A stretch of 64,000 nucleotides of DNA from the NCBI GenBank assembly GCA_902613545.1, contig CACMHW010000001.1, forward strand, positions 205,114-269,113. The letters are read 5' to 3'. This document shows positions 33,820-42,004 of the stretch, in pieces. Within the stretch, counting starts at the first letter, position 1; the number at the start of each line of letters is the position of its first letter. The notes beneath the pieces are model-generated. The model saw nothing but the letters and a program-made list of their open reading frames with translations, was not told the DNA's origin and did no database searches. The position numbers were made by a program, and so were the translations under genes. This stretch comes from an uncultured Pelagibacteraceae bacterium. Lineage in GTDB: Bacteria > Pseudomonadota > Alphaproteobacteria > Pelagibacterales > Pelagibacteraceae.

Positions 33820-34638
33820 ATGGCAATGATTAACGCATATAAAATGGACGGATTGGGTAATGATTTCATTATTATCGATAGAAGGTCAAGTCCTATCAAC
33901 TTGACCAAAGATAAAATTATTGAGTTGGGAAAAAGAAGCAATATTGGTTTTGATCAAATGATTTTTATCGAAAAAGAAAAAGAGAATTCTTTTCCGATAA
34001 CAATTTTTAATTCTGACGGTGGTGAAGTAAGTGCGTGTGGAAATGGTTCGAGATGTGTTGCCTATCTTTTGAGTAAAAATTTAAATGCTAACCAAATTAA
34101 ATTAAAAACAAGTAATCGGGTTCTAAATGCCAAAATTGTTGATAATTTAATGGTAGAACTTGAAATTGGAAAACCTTTATTTGATTTTGAAGATATTCCG
34201 TTATCAAAAATAGAAAATTCTGCTGACATCTCACTAGATGTAAAAGGCAAAAAGTTTACTGGTGGATTTTGTCTAAATATAGGAAACCCCCATATAGTTT
34301 TTTTTGTAGATGATTGTTTTAAATATGATTTAAAAGAAATAGGACCTTTAATTGAAAATCATGAATTATTTCCTGAAAAAACTAATGTAACATTTGCTCA
34401 AATTTTAGATAAAAGAAATATTTTAGTAAATGTTTGGGAAAGAGGCGCTGGGCTTACTAAAGCATGTGGAACAGCAGCTTGCGCGACCGCTGTTGCTGGA
34501 AACAAAAAAAAATTAGTTGAAAATAAAGTTGCTATTAAATTTAAAGAGGGAGTATTAAATATAGCTCTAGATGAGAAAAATAATATATTTATGACTGGGC
34601 CAGTTTCAGAAATAAAGAGTATAAAAGTAGAAATATAA
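33820..34638 (+). CDS. dapF: Diaminopimelate epimerase
   Basis: Interconverts LL- and meso-diaminopimelate for lysine and peptidoglycan. The 272-residue protein has 'YKMDGLGNDFIIID' at the N-terminus, catalytic Cys residues in 'SACGNGSRCVAYLL' and 'KACGTAACATAVA', and 'NIGNPHIVFFVDD'. The start is the ATG at 33820; the in-frame ATG at 33826 is an alternative two codons later. ftsY follows after 1 base. dapF-ftsY divergent from ffh is the alphaproteobacterial order, often with a tRNA-thiotransferase gene between dapF and ftsY, which is missing here. Confidence 0.97.
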   Translation: MAMINAYKMDGLGNDFIIIDRRSSPINLTKDKIIELGKRSNIGFDQMIFIEKEKENSFPITIFNSDGGEVSACGNGSRCVAYLLSKNLNANQIKLKTSNRVLNAKIVDNLMVELEIGKPLFDFEDIPLSKIENSADISLDVKGKKFTGGFCLNIGNPHIVFFVDDCFKYDLKEIGPLIENHELFPEKTNVTFAQILDKRNILVNVWERGAGLTKACGTAACATAVAGNKKKLVENKVAIKFKEGVLNIALDEKNNIFMTGPVSEIKSIKVEI

Positions 34639-34639
34639 A

Positions 34640-35560
34640 ATGGGAATTTTTGATAAGTTTAAATCAGGACTTGGAAAAAGTTCATCAAATCTTACAGACG
34701 GCTTTAAAAATATTTTTTCAAAAAAAAAGATTGACTCAACTATTCTTGAAGAATTTGAAGAATTACTCATTTCATCTGATGCTGGTGTTGATGTAGCTAA
34801 AGAACTTAGGAAAGATTTTGAGAGCTTAAAAGTTGACAAAAAATTAAATGATCATGAAGAGATTTTGAAACTTTTAGCTGATAAACTAGCAATAAATCTA
34901 CAAAAATACGAAAAAGATTTAAGCCTAATGGGAAATGCAAAATCTGCTGTAATTGTTGTTTCTGGTGTGAACGGCGTTGGAAAAACAACAAGTATCGGAA
35001 AACTTGGAAAGTATTTTAAAGACAATAATAGATCCGTTGTATTTGGAGCTGCTGACACTTTTAGAGCAGCAGCCATAGATCAACTACAAGTTTGGGCTGC
35101 AAAAGTAAAGGTAGATATAATTAAGTCAGAAATTAATAGTGACCCGGCTTCAGTTGCTTTTAAAACTGCTGAATTTGCAAAAAAAAATGAGATTGATGTT
35201 GCCTTGATTGATACAGCGGGGAGGCTGCAAAATAAAAAGAATCTAATGGAAGAATACAAAAAGATTATCAGTGTCTTGAAAAAGATTGATGAGTCTTTTC
35301 CAAACGAAGTAATTCTAGTTCTTGATGCAACTACTGGCCAAAACGCAATAAATCAAGTTGAAGAGTTTAGTAAAATACATAATCTAACCGGGCTTATAAT
35401 TACAAAACTTGATAGCACTGCAAAAGGTGGGGTGGTCCTTGCTATTTGTAAGAAATATAATTTACCTATTGTTGCAATCGGGATGGGAGAAAAAGAAGAT
35501 GACTTACAACCTTTCAATGCTGAATATTTTTCAAAAGCTCTTTTAGGTATTGAAACCTAA
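34640..35560 (+). CDS. ftsY: Signal recognition particle receptor FtsY
   Basis: FtsY is the membrane-associated GTPase that docks the Ffh-ribosome complex. The 306-residue protein lacks the long acidic N-terminal domain of enterobacterial FtsY and begins almost directly with the N domain; a short basic start (MGIFDKFKSGLGKSSS) may bind lipid. P-loop GVNGVGKT at 109-116; 'DTFRAAAIDQLQVWA', 'LIDTAGRLQNKKNLMEE' and 'TKLDSTAKGGVVL' are the other G motifs. Its last 18 bases overlap the end of the convergent hydrolase gene. Confidence 0.97.
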   Translation: MGIFDKFKSGLGKSSSNLTDGFKNIFSKKKIDSTILEEFEELLISSDAGVDVAKELRKDFESLKVDKKLNDHEEILKLLADKLAINLQKYEKDLSLMGNAKSAVIVVSGVNGVGKTTSIGKLGKYFKDNNRSVVFGAADTFRAAAIDQLQVWAAKVKVDIIKSEINSDPASVAFKTAEFAKKNEIDVALIDTAGRLQNKKNLMEEYKKIISVLKKIDESFPNEVILVLDATTGQNAINQVEEFSKIHNLTGLIITKLDSTAKGGVVLAICKKYNLPIVAIGMGEKEDDLQPFNAEYFSKALLGIET

Positions 35561-36346
35561 AAAATTTCTTAAAGCATTCATTAGTTGGTCATTAAATTCC
35601 ATCATATGATCGTCGTTATCGGAAAAGTAACTAAATTTTGGATTATTCGCCTCCTCAAATAATTCTACACCCATTTTAAAAGGAACTACATCATCTTTCT
35701 TACCGTGCATAATCAAAATAGGAATATTTATATTCTTAATCTTTTTTAAAGAGTCGTACCTATCTTTAATCAATAAATCGATGGGTAAATAAGGATAATA
35801 AATTTTTGCTGCATCAGCGATTGAGGTAAAAGGCGACTCTAAAACAATTCCTGCAAAAGAATTGTTTTGGCCCAACTCTGTGGCTACTCCTGTGCCTAGT
35901 GACTCGCCATATAAAATTATGTTTTTATTTTTAACTCCGGTCTTGTTAAGCCATTCAACAGATTTTCTAGCGTCATTATATAAATTTTCCTCTGTTGGTT
36001 TTCCCGGATTACCACTAAATCCTCTCCACGAAATAATAAGAATATTTACATTAAATTTATTTAATTCATTAAGCTTATGAACCCTATTAGTTAGATCACC
36101 AGCATTGCCATGAAAGTATAAAATTGTTTTATCTTTTTTTAATTCTTTTTCCAAAAACCATGATTTAAGTTTTATATCTTTATCAACTTCAATAAAAACT
36201 TCTTTATATTCAAATTGGATCTCGTCTCCCGTGTAGTTGTTTTCACTTGGGTGATAAAGTAATTTTCTTTGGTACAAATAAGTGAAAAATACAATTATAA
36301 TGTAAGCTAATATAATTGATGATAAAGCTAAATAAAGATACTTCAT
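35543..36346 (-). CDS. Alpha/beta hydrolase, membrane-anchored (Bem46/ABHD13-like)
   Basis: A 267-residue protein with an N-terminal membrane helix (about residues 5-25), then an alpha/beta hydrolase fold. Oxyanion region 'FHGNAGDL', nucleophile elbow GESLGTG with catalytic Ser, Asp in 'HGKKDDVVPF' and His in 'DDHMMEF'. This is the pattern of the Bem46/ABHD13 group, whose substrate is not well established. The start overlaps the EamA gene by four bases (ATGA), so it is probably the last gene of the TRAP-amidase-EamA unit. It converges with and overlaps ftsY by 18 bases. Confidence 0.82.
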   Translation of the reverse strand: MKYLYLALSSIILAYIIIVFFTYLYQRKLLYHPSENNYTGDEIQFEYKEVFIEVDKDIKLKSWFLEKELKKDKTILYFHGNAGDLTNRVHKLNELNKFNVNILIISWRGFSGNPGKPTEENLYNDARKSVEWLNKTGVKNKNIILYGESLGTGVATELGQNNSFAGIVLESPFTSIADAAKIYYPYLPIDLLIKDRYDSLKKIKNINIPILIMHGKKDDVVPFKMGVELFEEANNPKFSYFSDNDDHMMEFNDQLMNALRNFLGFNT

Positions 36347-37245
36347 ACTTTTTTTCTAGCGAGATAAACTCCAGTAAAGACCAGTAAGCCACCTAAATAA
36401 TGAAAACTTAGAAGAGGTTCATCAAAAATTATAATTCCAAAGATAGATCCATAGACTGCAAATAAGTATAAAGTAAATCCAGCAAAGGATGCACCTACAT
36501 ATTTTTGTAAACGTGTATATAAAGTGAAGGCTATAATACTAGGAGAAATAGCGGCAAATATTATCCAGAACAAAAATGTCTGATTATAGTTAGTCTTAGC
36601 AAAGTAAATATTTTCTAAAACAAAAAATGGGAAAAGCGATATAAATCCAAACATTGCAATTAAAGTGAATCGAGCCATTAAACTAAATTTTGATTTCCAA
36701 TTTAATAAATAAATTGAGTAAAGAGCCCAACCTAAAGCTGCTCCCAAAACCCATATATCGCCTGTTGTAAAATTTAGGCTAATTAATAAATCTAAATTAC
36801 CTTTAGATATAATTGTAAAAACACCTGTGATACAAATTAATAATCCCAATATTCTAAAAAAATTAATTTTCTCTTTAAAGAATAAAATTGATAAAAAAAT
36901 TATTATTACTGGTGAAGATGTATAGATTATACCAATATTTGCCATTGTTGTTGTCATGCCTGCTAGGTTTGGGAAAGCTCCACATATACCACAACCCATT
37001 GAACCTAAGAAAAAAAGTTTGAAAAACTCTTTATTAAACTCTTTTTTATTTTTCAAAATTTCATTATAAAAAAAAGGAAGTAACATTATAAAAACGGTAA
37101 ACCACCTCCAGAACGCTAAAGAAATAGGAGGTACTGATTCCACTCCCCCTCTTGCAACAATAGTATTTGTAGCCATAAAAATTGGCTGAATTAACAAAAG
37201 TAAATAAGGAGCGTAAGGATTATTTTTTGTCAATGAAGGCTTCAT
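36343..37245 (-). CDS. EamA-family (DMT) transporter
   Basis: A 300-residue inner-membrane protein with about ten helices arranged as two EamA repeats: 'APYLLLLIQPIFMATNTIVARGG...' in the first half and 'GDIWVLGAALGWALYSIYLLNWK' starting the second. EamA proteins export or import small metabolites; the substrate is not predictable. Ends in '...ARKKV', a typical basic cytoplasmic end. The start overlaps the end of the upstream small gene by 26 bases, and a four-base overlap couples it to the hydrolase. Confidence 0.88.
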   Translation of the reverse strand: MKPSLTKNNPYAPYLLLLIQPIFMATNTIVARGGVESVPPISLAFWRWFTVFIMLLPFFYNEILKNKKEFNKEFFKLFFLGSMGCGICGAFPNLAGMTTTMANIGIIYTSSPVIIIFLSILFFKEKINFFRILGLLICITGVFTIISKGNLDLLISLNFTTGDIWVLGAALGWALYSIYLLNWKSKFSLMARFTLIAMFGFISLFPFFVLENIYFAKTNYNQTFLFWIIFAAISPSIIAFTLYTRLQKYVGASFAGFTLYLFAVYGSIFGIIIFDEPLLSFHYLGGLLVFTGVYLARKKV

Positions 37246-37399
37246 AGAACATCATTACAATTACCATACCCATTAAAATATAAACAGGAAGCACATCAAA
37301 AAATCCTATCATCATTGATCTAGTTAATGTTGTGGCTAAACCAATTAAAAAAAGGGTACAGAGACCAACGCCAATTATTATTGTAATTTTATCCTTCAT
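37220..37399 (-). CDS. Small two-helix membrane protein of unknown function
   Basis: A 59-residue frame from the ATG at 37399 (MKDKITIIIGVG...). It encodes two hydrophobic segments (about 5-23 and 29-49) separated by a short polar turn with Arg, and ends FIDKK. It overlaps the amidase end by 11 bases and the EamA start by 26, a common style in this genome. No family was recognised. Support: a coherent two-helix product exactly filling the gap. Against: its length, and the extended overlap. An upstream in-frame start at 37417 would lengthen the overlap. Confidence 0.55.
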   Translation of the reverse strand: MKDKITIIIGVGLCTLFLIGLATTLTRSMMIGFFDVLPVYILMGMVIVMMFYEAFIDKK

Positions 37400-38723
37400 C
37401 TCTACAATTTTTCTCAAGCCAGTTAGCTGTACCTAAAAATCTTAAATCATCAAGTTTATCGCCAACTAACTGAACTCCTAATGGTAAGTCATTTTCTCCT
37501 GTAAGTAAAGGTAATGAAATCGTGGGCAAACCAAGATAAGTCCAGATTTTTTGGAAGTCAGCACTTCCAGTAGATTTTAATCCTTTATCAGCAACTCCGC
37601 TTGAAGATGGAGTAATAATTCCGTGGTAATCTTCAAAAACTTCTTTATAGGACTCATAACTTTGTTTCATAAAATCTGAAGCATCACCATATTCTTTTGC
37701 TGAATATTTTAATCCTCTAGAGATAGCTTCTCTCATTTCTTTTGAAAGTTTAGTTTTATCTTTTTTATAGTAAACTTGAAAATTATTTGCCATATCAACT
37801 TCATGAATTATTTGATGATAATTTGGTATATCATCAAAGTATGAAGGTGTATCAAAAACCTCTATGTTTTTTTTGAAATTTTTAATTAGAAATTCAAAAG
37901 CTTGCTGTGATTTTTTATTTATATTTTTCCAATTTTTTGTTTTATAAAAAATAAACTTTGGATCAAAAACTGGTCCTTTCTCACATTCCTGAATCATGTT
38001 ATCAGCAGCAAAATAAATTGTTGAGGGGTCATGTAAATCTTTTCTAATTAGTGATTTAGCTAATAATGCAACATCTTTCACACTTTTACCAAATACGCCC
38101 ATTGTATCTAGTTTATCCGAAACTTTTAAAACACCGTTTCTAGAGATTAATCCATACGAGGGTTTATATCCAACTACACCACAATATGATGCTGGCCTGA
38201 TTACTGATCCTCCAGTTTGAGAACCCACAGATAAAGGTGCCATATGAGCTGCAACTGCTGCTGCTGATCCACTTGATGATCCTCCTGGTGTTCTTGAATA
38301 ATCATGAGGATTTTTTGTTTTAGATGGATGTATATATGCAAGTTCACAAGTAACAGTTTTACCCATGATAATTGCACCTGAATTTTTTAATAAGTTTACA
38401 ATTTCAGAATCTTGTGAGTTAGACATTTTTTTTCTAAAGACTGTCCCACATTCGGTTGGCATATCATACGTACCTATAATATCCTTAATTGCAACTGGCA
38501 TTCCGTGCAAAGGTCCTAGAGGTTTTCCAGATTTTCTATAAGTGTCAGCTTCTTCAGCTTTTTCTAATAAAAGTTTTTTGTCTAAAAATTGCCAAGCCTG
38601 GACGTCTTTTTCAAATTTTTTAATTCTATCTAAATAAGCTTTGCAAAGATCTAAAGAAGAAACTTCACCAGAATGAAGTTTTTGAGATAAATCGTAAGCA
38701 CTTAAAGTTGTGACGTCTATCAT
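37389..38723 (-). CDS. Amidase, amidase-signature family
   Basis: A 444-residue amidase-signature enzyme. The Ser-cisSer-Lys triad is visible: Lys in 'PVAIKDIIG', the signature GGSSSGSAAAVAAHMAPLSVG and the nucleophile in 'GSQTGGSVIRPASYCG'. The substrate cannot be read: members hydrolyse amides, carbamates, nitrile-derived amides or act as GatA. It is not GatA here, since no gatB/C is nearby and the length and C-terminus differ. It lies 8 bases downstream of dctM, in the same direction, so it may act on a compound brought in by the TRAP transporter, or on an amide that yields one. Confidence 0.85.
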   Translation of the reverse strand: MIDVTTLSAYDLSQKLHSGEVSSLDLCKAYLDRIKKFEKDVQAWQFLDKKLLLEKAEEADTYRKSGKPLGPLHGMPVAIKDIIGTYDMPTECGTVFRKKMSNSQDSEIVNLLKNSGAIIMGKTVTCELAYIHPSKTKNPHDYSRTPGGSSSGSAAAVAAHMAPLSVGSQTGGSVIRPASYCGVVGYKPSYGLISRNGVLKVSDKLDTMGVFGKSVKDVALLAKSLIRKDLHDPSTIYFAADNMIQECEKGPVFDPKFIFYKTKNWKNINKKSQQAFEFLIKNFKKNIEVFDTPSYFDDIPNYHQIIHEVDMANNFQVYYKKDKTKLSKEMREAISRGLKYSAKEYGDASDFMKQSYESYKEVFEDYHGIITPSSSGVADKGLKSTGSADFQKIWTYLGLPTISLPLLTGENDLPLGVQLVGDKLDDLRFLGTANWLEKNCRDEG

Positions 38724-38731
38724 TTAAATTG

Positions 38732-40093
38732 TTAATTAGCGAATAATGTATCTGGCAACCAAAGAGCTATTCCTGGAAATAGATACATTAAAAACATGGC
38801 AAATATAACAATACCTAGGAAGGGCATAATACCTCTAAATATTTCCATTAACTCTACATTTTTAGATTGGACACCTTTTAAATAGTATGCGGACATGGCC
38901 ATCGGCGGTGTTAAAAATGAAGTTTGTAAATTTAAAGCAATAAGCATTGCGAAAAAATAAGGATTTACCTCGAAGAAAGCTACTAAAGGTAAAAATATCG
39001 GAACAAATATAATTAAAATTTCCGTCCACTCCAGTGGCCAACCTAATAAGAAAATAATTATTTGTGTGATTACTAAGAATTGCCATGGTTGTAAATTCAT
39101 TGATTTAAAGAAATGCTCAAAAACTTCATGGCCACCTAAGTAAGAAAAAACTGATGCGAAGGTCCAAGAGCCAATAAATAACCACATTATCATTGCAGTT
39201 GTCTTTGCTGTTAGAAATACAGACTCTTTAAAATTTTTCCATTTTAAAGTCTTGTAAAAATAAGAAAGCACTAATGCACCAAAGGCTCCTACTGCTGCAG
39301 CCTCTGCTGGTGTAGCAAGTCCTCCTAAAATAGTTCCTAATACTAATATTATTAATGAGAAAAGTGGTAAGAACGAAACCATAACCTCTTTTAAAATTTC
39401 AGATCTTGGCGGAATATCCTCTTTTGGAGGTTTAGGCGCTATTGATGGATTAAAATAAGCAAGTGTAACTGCGTACATTATATAAAGACCAGCTAATAAT
39501 AATCCTGGGAAAATTGCTGCTGCAAACAATCTTAAAGGTGAAAGCTGAGCAATAACTGAGTAAACAATTAACATGATACTTGGAGGAATCAAAATTCCTA
39601 AACATCCACCAGAACAAATTACTCCTGAAGCAAATTTTTTATCGTATCCTGCCCTTATCATTGCAGGCCATGCAAGTAATCCCATTAGTGTAACAACAGC
39701 ACCAATAATTCCTGTCGCTGTTGAAAATAAAGCGCAAGTTACAAGCGCGGCAACAGCCATAGAGGCTGGTAATCTATGAGATGCTAGTCTGATCGCAAAA
39801 AACAATCTAGAAACTATTCCGGCTCTCTCAACTAAGTAGCCCATAAATAAAAAGAGTGGGACGGCGGTTAAAACAGTATTATCCATCACTGTATAGGTGT
39901 TCTGGACAAATAATTGGAAAATCCTATTATCAAAAAGATGTTCCATTCTAGTGGGATCAAAATAAGCGTAGTAACCAAAACCAACTCCCATTGCCATTAA
40001 TGTAAATGCAATTGGAAAACCAAGTAGAACTGCAAATAGGAATATGCTCATCATTAGAATTGCGATTTCAGGATTGGTTAAACTAAATAACAT
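38732..40093 (-). CDS. dctM: TRAP transporter large permease (DctM type)
   Basis: The 12-helix transport subunit of a tripartite ATP-independent periplasmic transporter, driven by a Na+ gradient. The 453-residue protein has the family pattern 'VPLFLFMGYLVERAGI', 'SGGCLGILIPPSIMLIVYSVIA', 'LGLATPAEAAAVGAFGA'-like and 'PIFLPL'. It overlaps dctQ by 11 bases and precedes the amidase by 8. The substrate is set by DctP. Confidence 0.93.
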   Translation of the reverse strand: MLFSLTNPEIAILMMSIFLFAVLLGFPIAFTLMAMGVGFGYYAYFDPTRMEHLFDNRIFQLFVQNTYTVMDNTVLTAVPLFLFMGYLVERAGIVSRLFFAIRLASHRLPASMAVAALVTCALFSTATGIIGAVVTLMGLLAWPAMIRAGYDKKFASGVICSGGCLGILIPPSIMLIVYSVIAQLSPLRLFAAAIFPGLLLAGLYIMYAVTLAYFNPSIAPKPPKEDIPPRSEILKEVMVSFLPLFSLIILVLGTILGGLATPAEAAAVGAFGALVLSYFYKTLKWKNFKESVFLTAKTTAMIMWLFIGSWTFASVFSYLGGHEVFEHFFKSMNLQPWQFLVITQIIIFLLGWPLEWTEILIIFVPIFLPLVAFFEVNPYFFAMLIALNLQTSFLTPPMAMSAYYLKGVQSKNVELMEIFRGIMPFLGIVIFAMFLMYLFPGIALWLPDTLFAN

Positions 40094-40667
40094 CTTTTTG
40101 ATCCTCGTCTTGTGAAGTTCTCATTAACATTTTTTCTGTTTCCTCTGCCACAACCATTCTTGCAGGCCAGTGACCAGTTTGAATACAAATAATTGCTCTA
40201 CAAACTTCGCTGACACCCTGGATAATCAATAAAATTCCTGCTGCAGGTATCAAAGATTTAGCCATATAAATTTGGATTTGTGCTGGACTGTTCCAGCTTG
40301 TTTCTTTTATCTTCCATGCAAGCGAAGCATATTCATAACCGTAAAACGCAAGCGCGAGTACGCCTGGGAAGAAAAATATAAAATATAAAACTAAATCGAT
40401 ATAACCTTGTGTTCTTGGTTTAAAAAGTCTGTAAATTACGTCACCTCTAACGTGAGCTTCTGTAGATAAAGTGTATGCGCCTGCCATCATAAAAATTGCG
40501 CCATACATTTGTAAACTAAAATCGAAATTCCACAAAGTAGGAGCATTGAATGCATAAGCCATAACGACTTCATAACAGGTTCCTCCCATTAAGATTACGA
40601 TGCACCAAGAAAATGCCTTCCCTACGGAAGTACTTAAAGTATCTGCAAAATGAATAAATCCTCTCAT
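40083..40667 (-). CDS. dctQ: TRAP transporter small permease (DctQ type)
   Basis: The four-helix small subunit that pairs with DctM. The 194-residue protein has four hydrophobic segments and the typical 'W.IVILMGGTCYEVVMAYAFNAPTLWNFDFS' and 'AYTLSTEAHVRGDVIYRLF' stretches. It begins 84 bases after dctP and after a strong terminator hairpin, so it should be expressed below dctP level. It overlaps dctM. Confidence 0.93.
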   Translation of the reverse strand: MRGFIHFADTLSTSVGKAFSWCIVILMGGTCYEVVMAYAFNAPTLWNFDFSLQMYGAIFMMAGAYTLSTEAHVRGDVIYRLFKPRTQGYIDLVLYFIFFFPGVLALAFYGYEYASLAWKIKETSWNSPAQIQIYMAKSLIPAAGILLIIQGVSEVCRAIICIQTGHWPARMVVAEETEKMLMRTSQDEDQKDVI

Positions 40668-40705
40668 GAAATTTTAAACTATTCTAATTTTTTTGTAATT
40701 TCCAT

Positions 40706-40736
40706 AAAAAAAGGGGGCGCAAATACGCCCCCTTTT
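40706..40736 (-). terminator. Strong intrinsic terminator/attenuator between dctP and dctQ
   Basis: On the minus strand a 7-base all-GC stem (CGCCCCC with GGGGGCG, six-base loop at 40720-40725), extendable by four A-T pairs, is followed directly by seven Ts. It lies inside the dctP-dctQ gap. Because genes continue in the same direction downstream, it probably stops most but not all transcripts after dctP. The complement also gives a hairpin and T4 on the plus strand. Confidence 0.85.
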
Positions 40737-40751
40737 ATGTTTAAAATATAA

Positions 40752-41900
40752 TTAAATTTTAACTTTTGCTATAGAACCGAACTCATTCTCGTAAGCCAAC
40801 TTGTAATTAGGTTGGTTCATGAGTAAGTATTTCATAACTCTCTTCGCATAAGCTTTTTGTGAGTCTACAATCTTTTTAAAGAATGGATCTTTCTTATTGA
40901 AATCACCGATTACTTTATCCCAACCTTTTAATTGTTGAGCTAAGATCGCATCTGACGTTTGATACACATTTACTTTATGCTGGTTCATCAATTTAGATAA
41001 GTCAGCTGAGTATCTTACTAATGCTTTAAAGTAGTTATCACTGTTCGCAGCATAAGCAGCATTTTTTAGGATTGCCTGGTGTTTAGGCGATAATCCATTA
41101 AATGTCTTCTTATTTACTGGGATTTCAAACATCTCTTGTGATTGGTGGAAGCTTCCTAAGTGATAATGCTTAGAAACATCTTGCATACCAAACTGAGAGT
41201 CTGAAGTTGGGTTGTTAAACTCAGCAGCTTCAATCAAACCTGTCTTCATTGCAGGTTGAATTTCACCACCTGGTAATTGTCTTACAACCATTCCCATTGC
41301 TGTTAATACGTTAGTAGCTAATCCTACTGTTCTGTACTTCATACCTTTTACATCAGATACTTTTGTTACGTTCTTTTTGAACCATCCAAAAGGCTGTGCA
41401 GGCATTGGCATATGGAAGAAACCAATATAATCGAAACCAACTTTTGCAAGTGTTTCATCATAAAGTTTTCTACCTCCACCATACTCAATCCATCCCATAA
41501 TTTCTTGAGATGACATTCCGTATGACGGACCAGTACCGAATAGAGAAGCTGCTGGATTTTTTCCATACCAGTAAGCTGTTACCCAGTGTCCCATATCAAG
41601 TACACCTGAACTTACTGCTTGTCCAATCTCCGAAGTCTTAACTACAGCTCCAACTGGCTGAAGATCAATTTTTAATTCACCTCCAGACATGTCGCCTACC
41701 ATTTTTGCGTAGTCGCCAGCCATTTCAAAGAAAATGTTAGCGCCTGACGGCCAAGCCGCTTGCATCTTTAAAGTTTGCGGAGCACCAAATGCAACGTTAG
41801 GCATTGCAACTGTTGCTGCTGCTGCAGCACCCGTAGCTGCTGCTGCTTTAAAGAACTTACGTCTTGATGGAGTTTTTACTCCTTTTTTTGTTTTTGACAT
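40752..41900 (-). CDS. dctP: TRAP transporter substrate-binding protein (DctP/TakP-like), Tat-exported
   Basis: The periplasmic solute receptor of the TRAP system. The 382-residue protein starts with a Tat signal: RRKFFK at 13-18, then an Ala-rich hydrophobic stretch and a cleavage site near AFGA (about residue 38-40). The mature part has DctP features: 'SGGELKIDLQPVGAVVKTSEIGQAVSSGVLDMGH' and 'VKGMKYRTVGLATNVLTAMG'. It looks closest to the TakP group that binds 2-oxo acids, but the substrate is an inference. Strong Shine-Dalgarno AGGAGGA upstream. A terminator follows it, so it should be made in excess over the permease. Confidence 0.9.
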   Translation of the reverse strand: MSKTKKGVKTPSRRKFFKAAAATGAAAAATVAMPNVAFGAPQTLKMQAAWPSGANIFFEMAGDYAKMVGDMSGGELKIDLQPVGAVVKTSEIGQAVSSGVLDMGHWVTAYWYGKNPAASLFGTGPSYGMSSQEIMGWIEYGGGRKLYDETLAKVGFDYIGFFHMPMPAQPFGWFKKNVTKVSDVKGMKYRTVGLATNVLTAMGMVVRQLPGGEIQPAMKTGLIEAAEFNNPTSDSQFGMQDVSKHYHLGSFHQSQEMFEIPVNKKTFNGLSPKHQAILKNAAYAANSDNYFKALVRYSADLSKLMNQHKVNVYQTSDAILAQQLKGWDKVIGDFNKKDPFFKKIVDSQKAYAKRVMKYLLMNQPNYKLAYENEFGSIAKVKI

Positions 41901-41903
41901 ATG

Positions 41904-41910
41904 TCCTCCT
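41904..41910 (-). promoter_or_regulatory. Strong Shine-Dalgarno site of dctP
   Basis: AGGAGGA on the minus strand, four bases before the dctP ATG. Most genes in this window have weak or no such site. It fits high production of the periplasmic receptor. Confidence 0.6.
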
Positions 41911-42004
41911 CGTTAGTTAACTTCTAAGATTTAAGCATAAACTCAATTCAGAGTCTCGTTCTTTTTAGAATTATTTTAAATTGCAGATTCAATCTCTAGG
42001 TGTA

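Noticed and set aside
41810..41850. GCTGCTGC repeat in dctP
   Set aside because: It is simply the coding of the Ala-rich Tat signal hydrophobic core, not a regulatory repeat.
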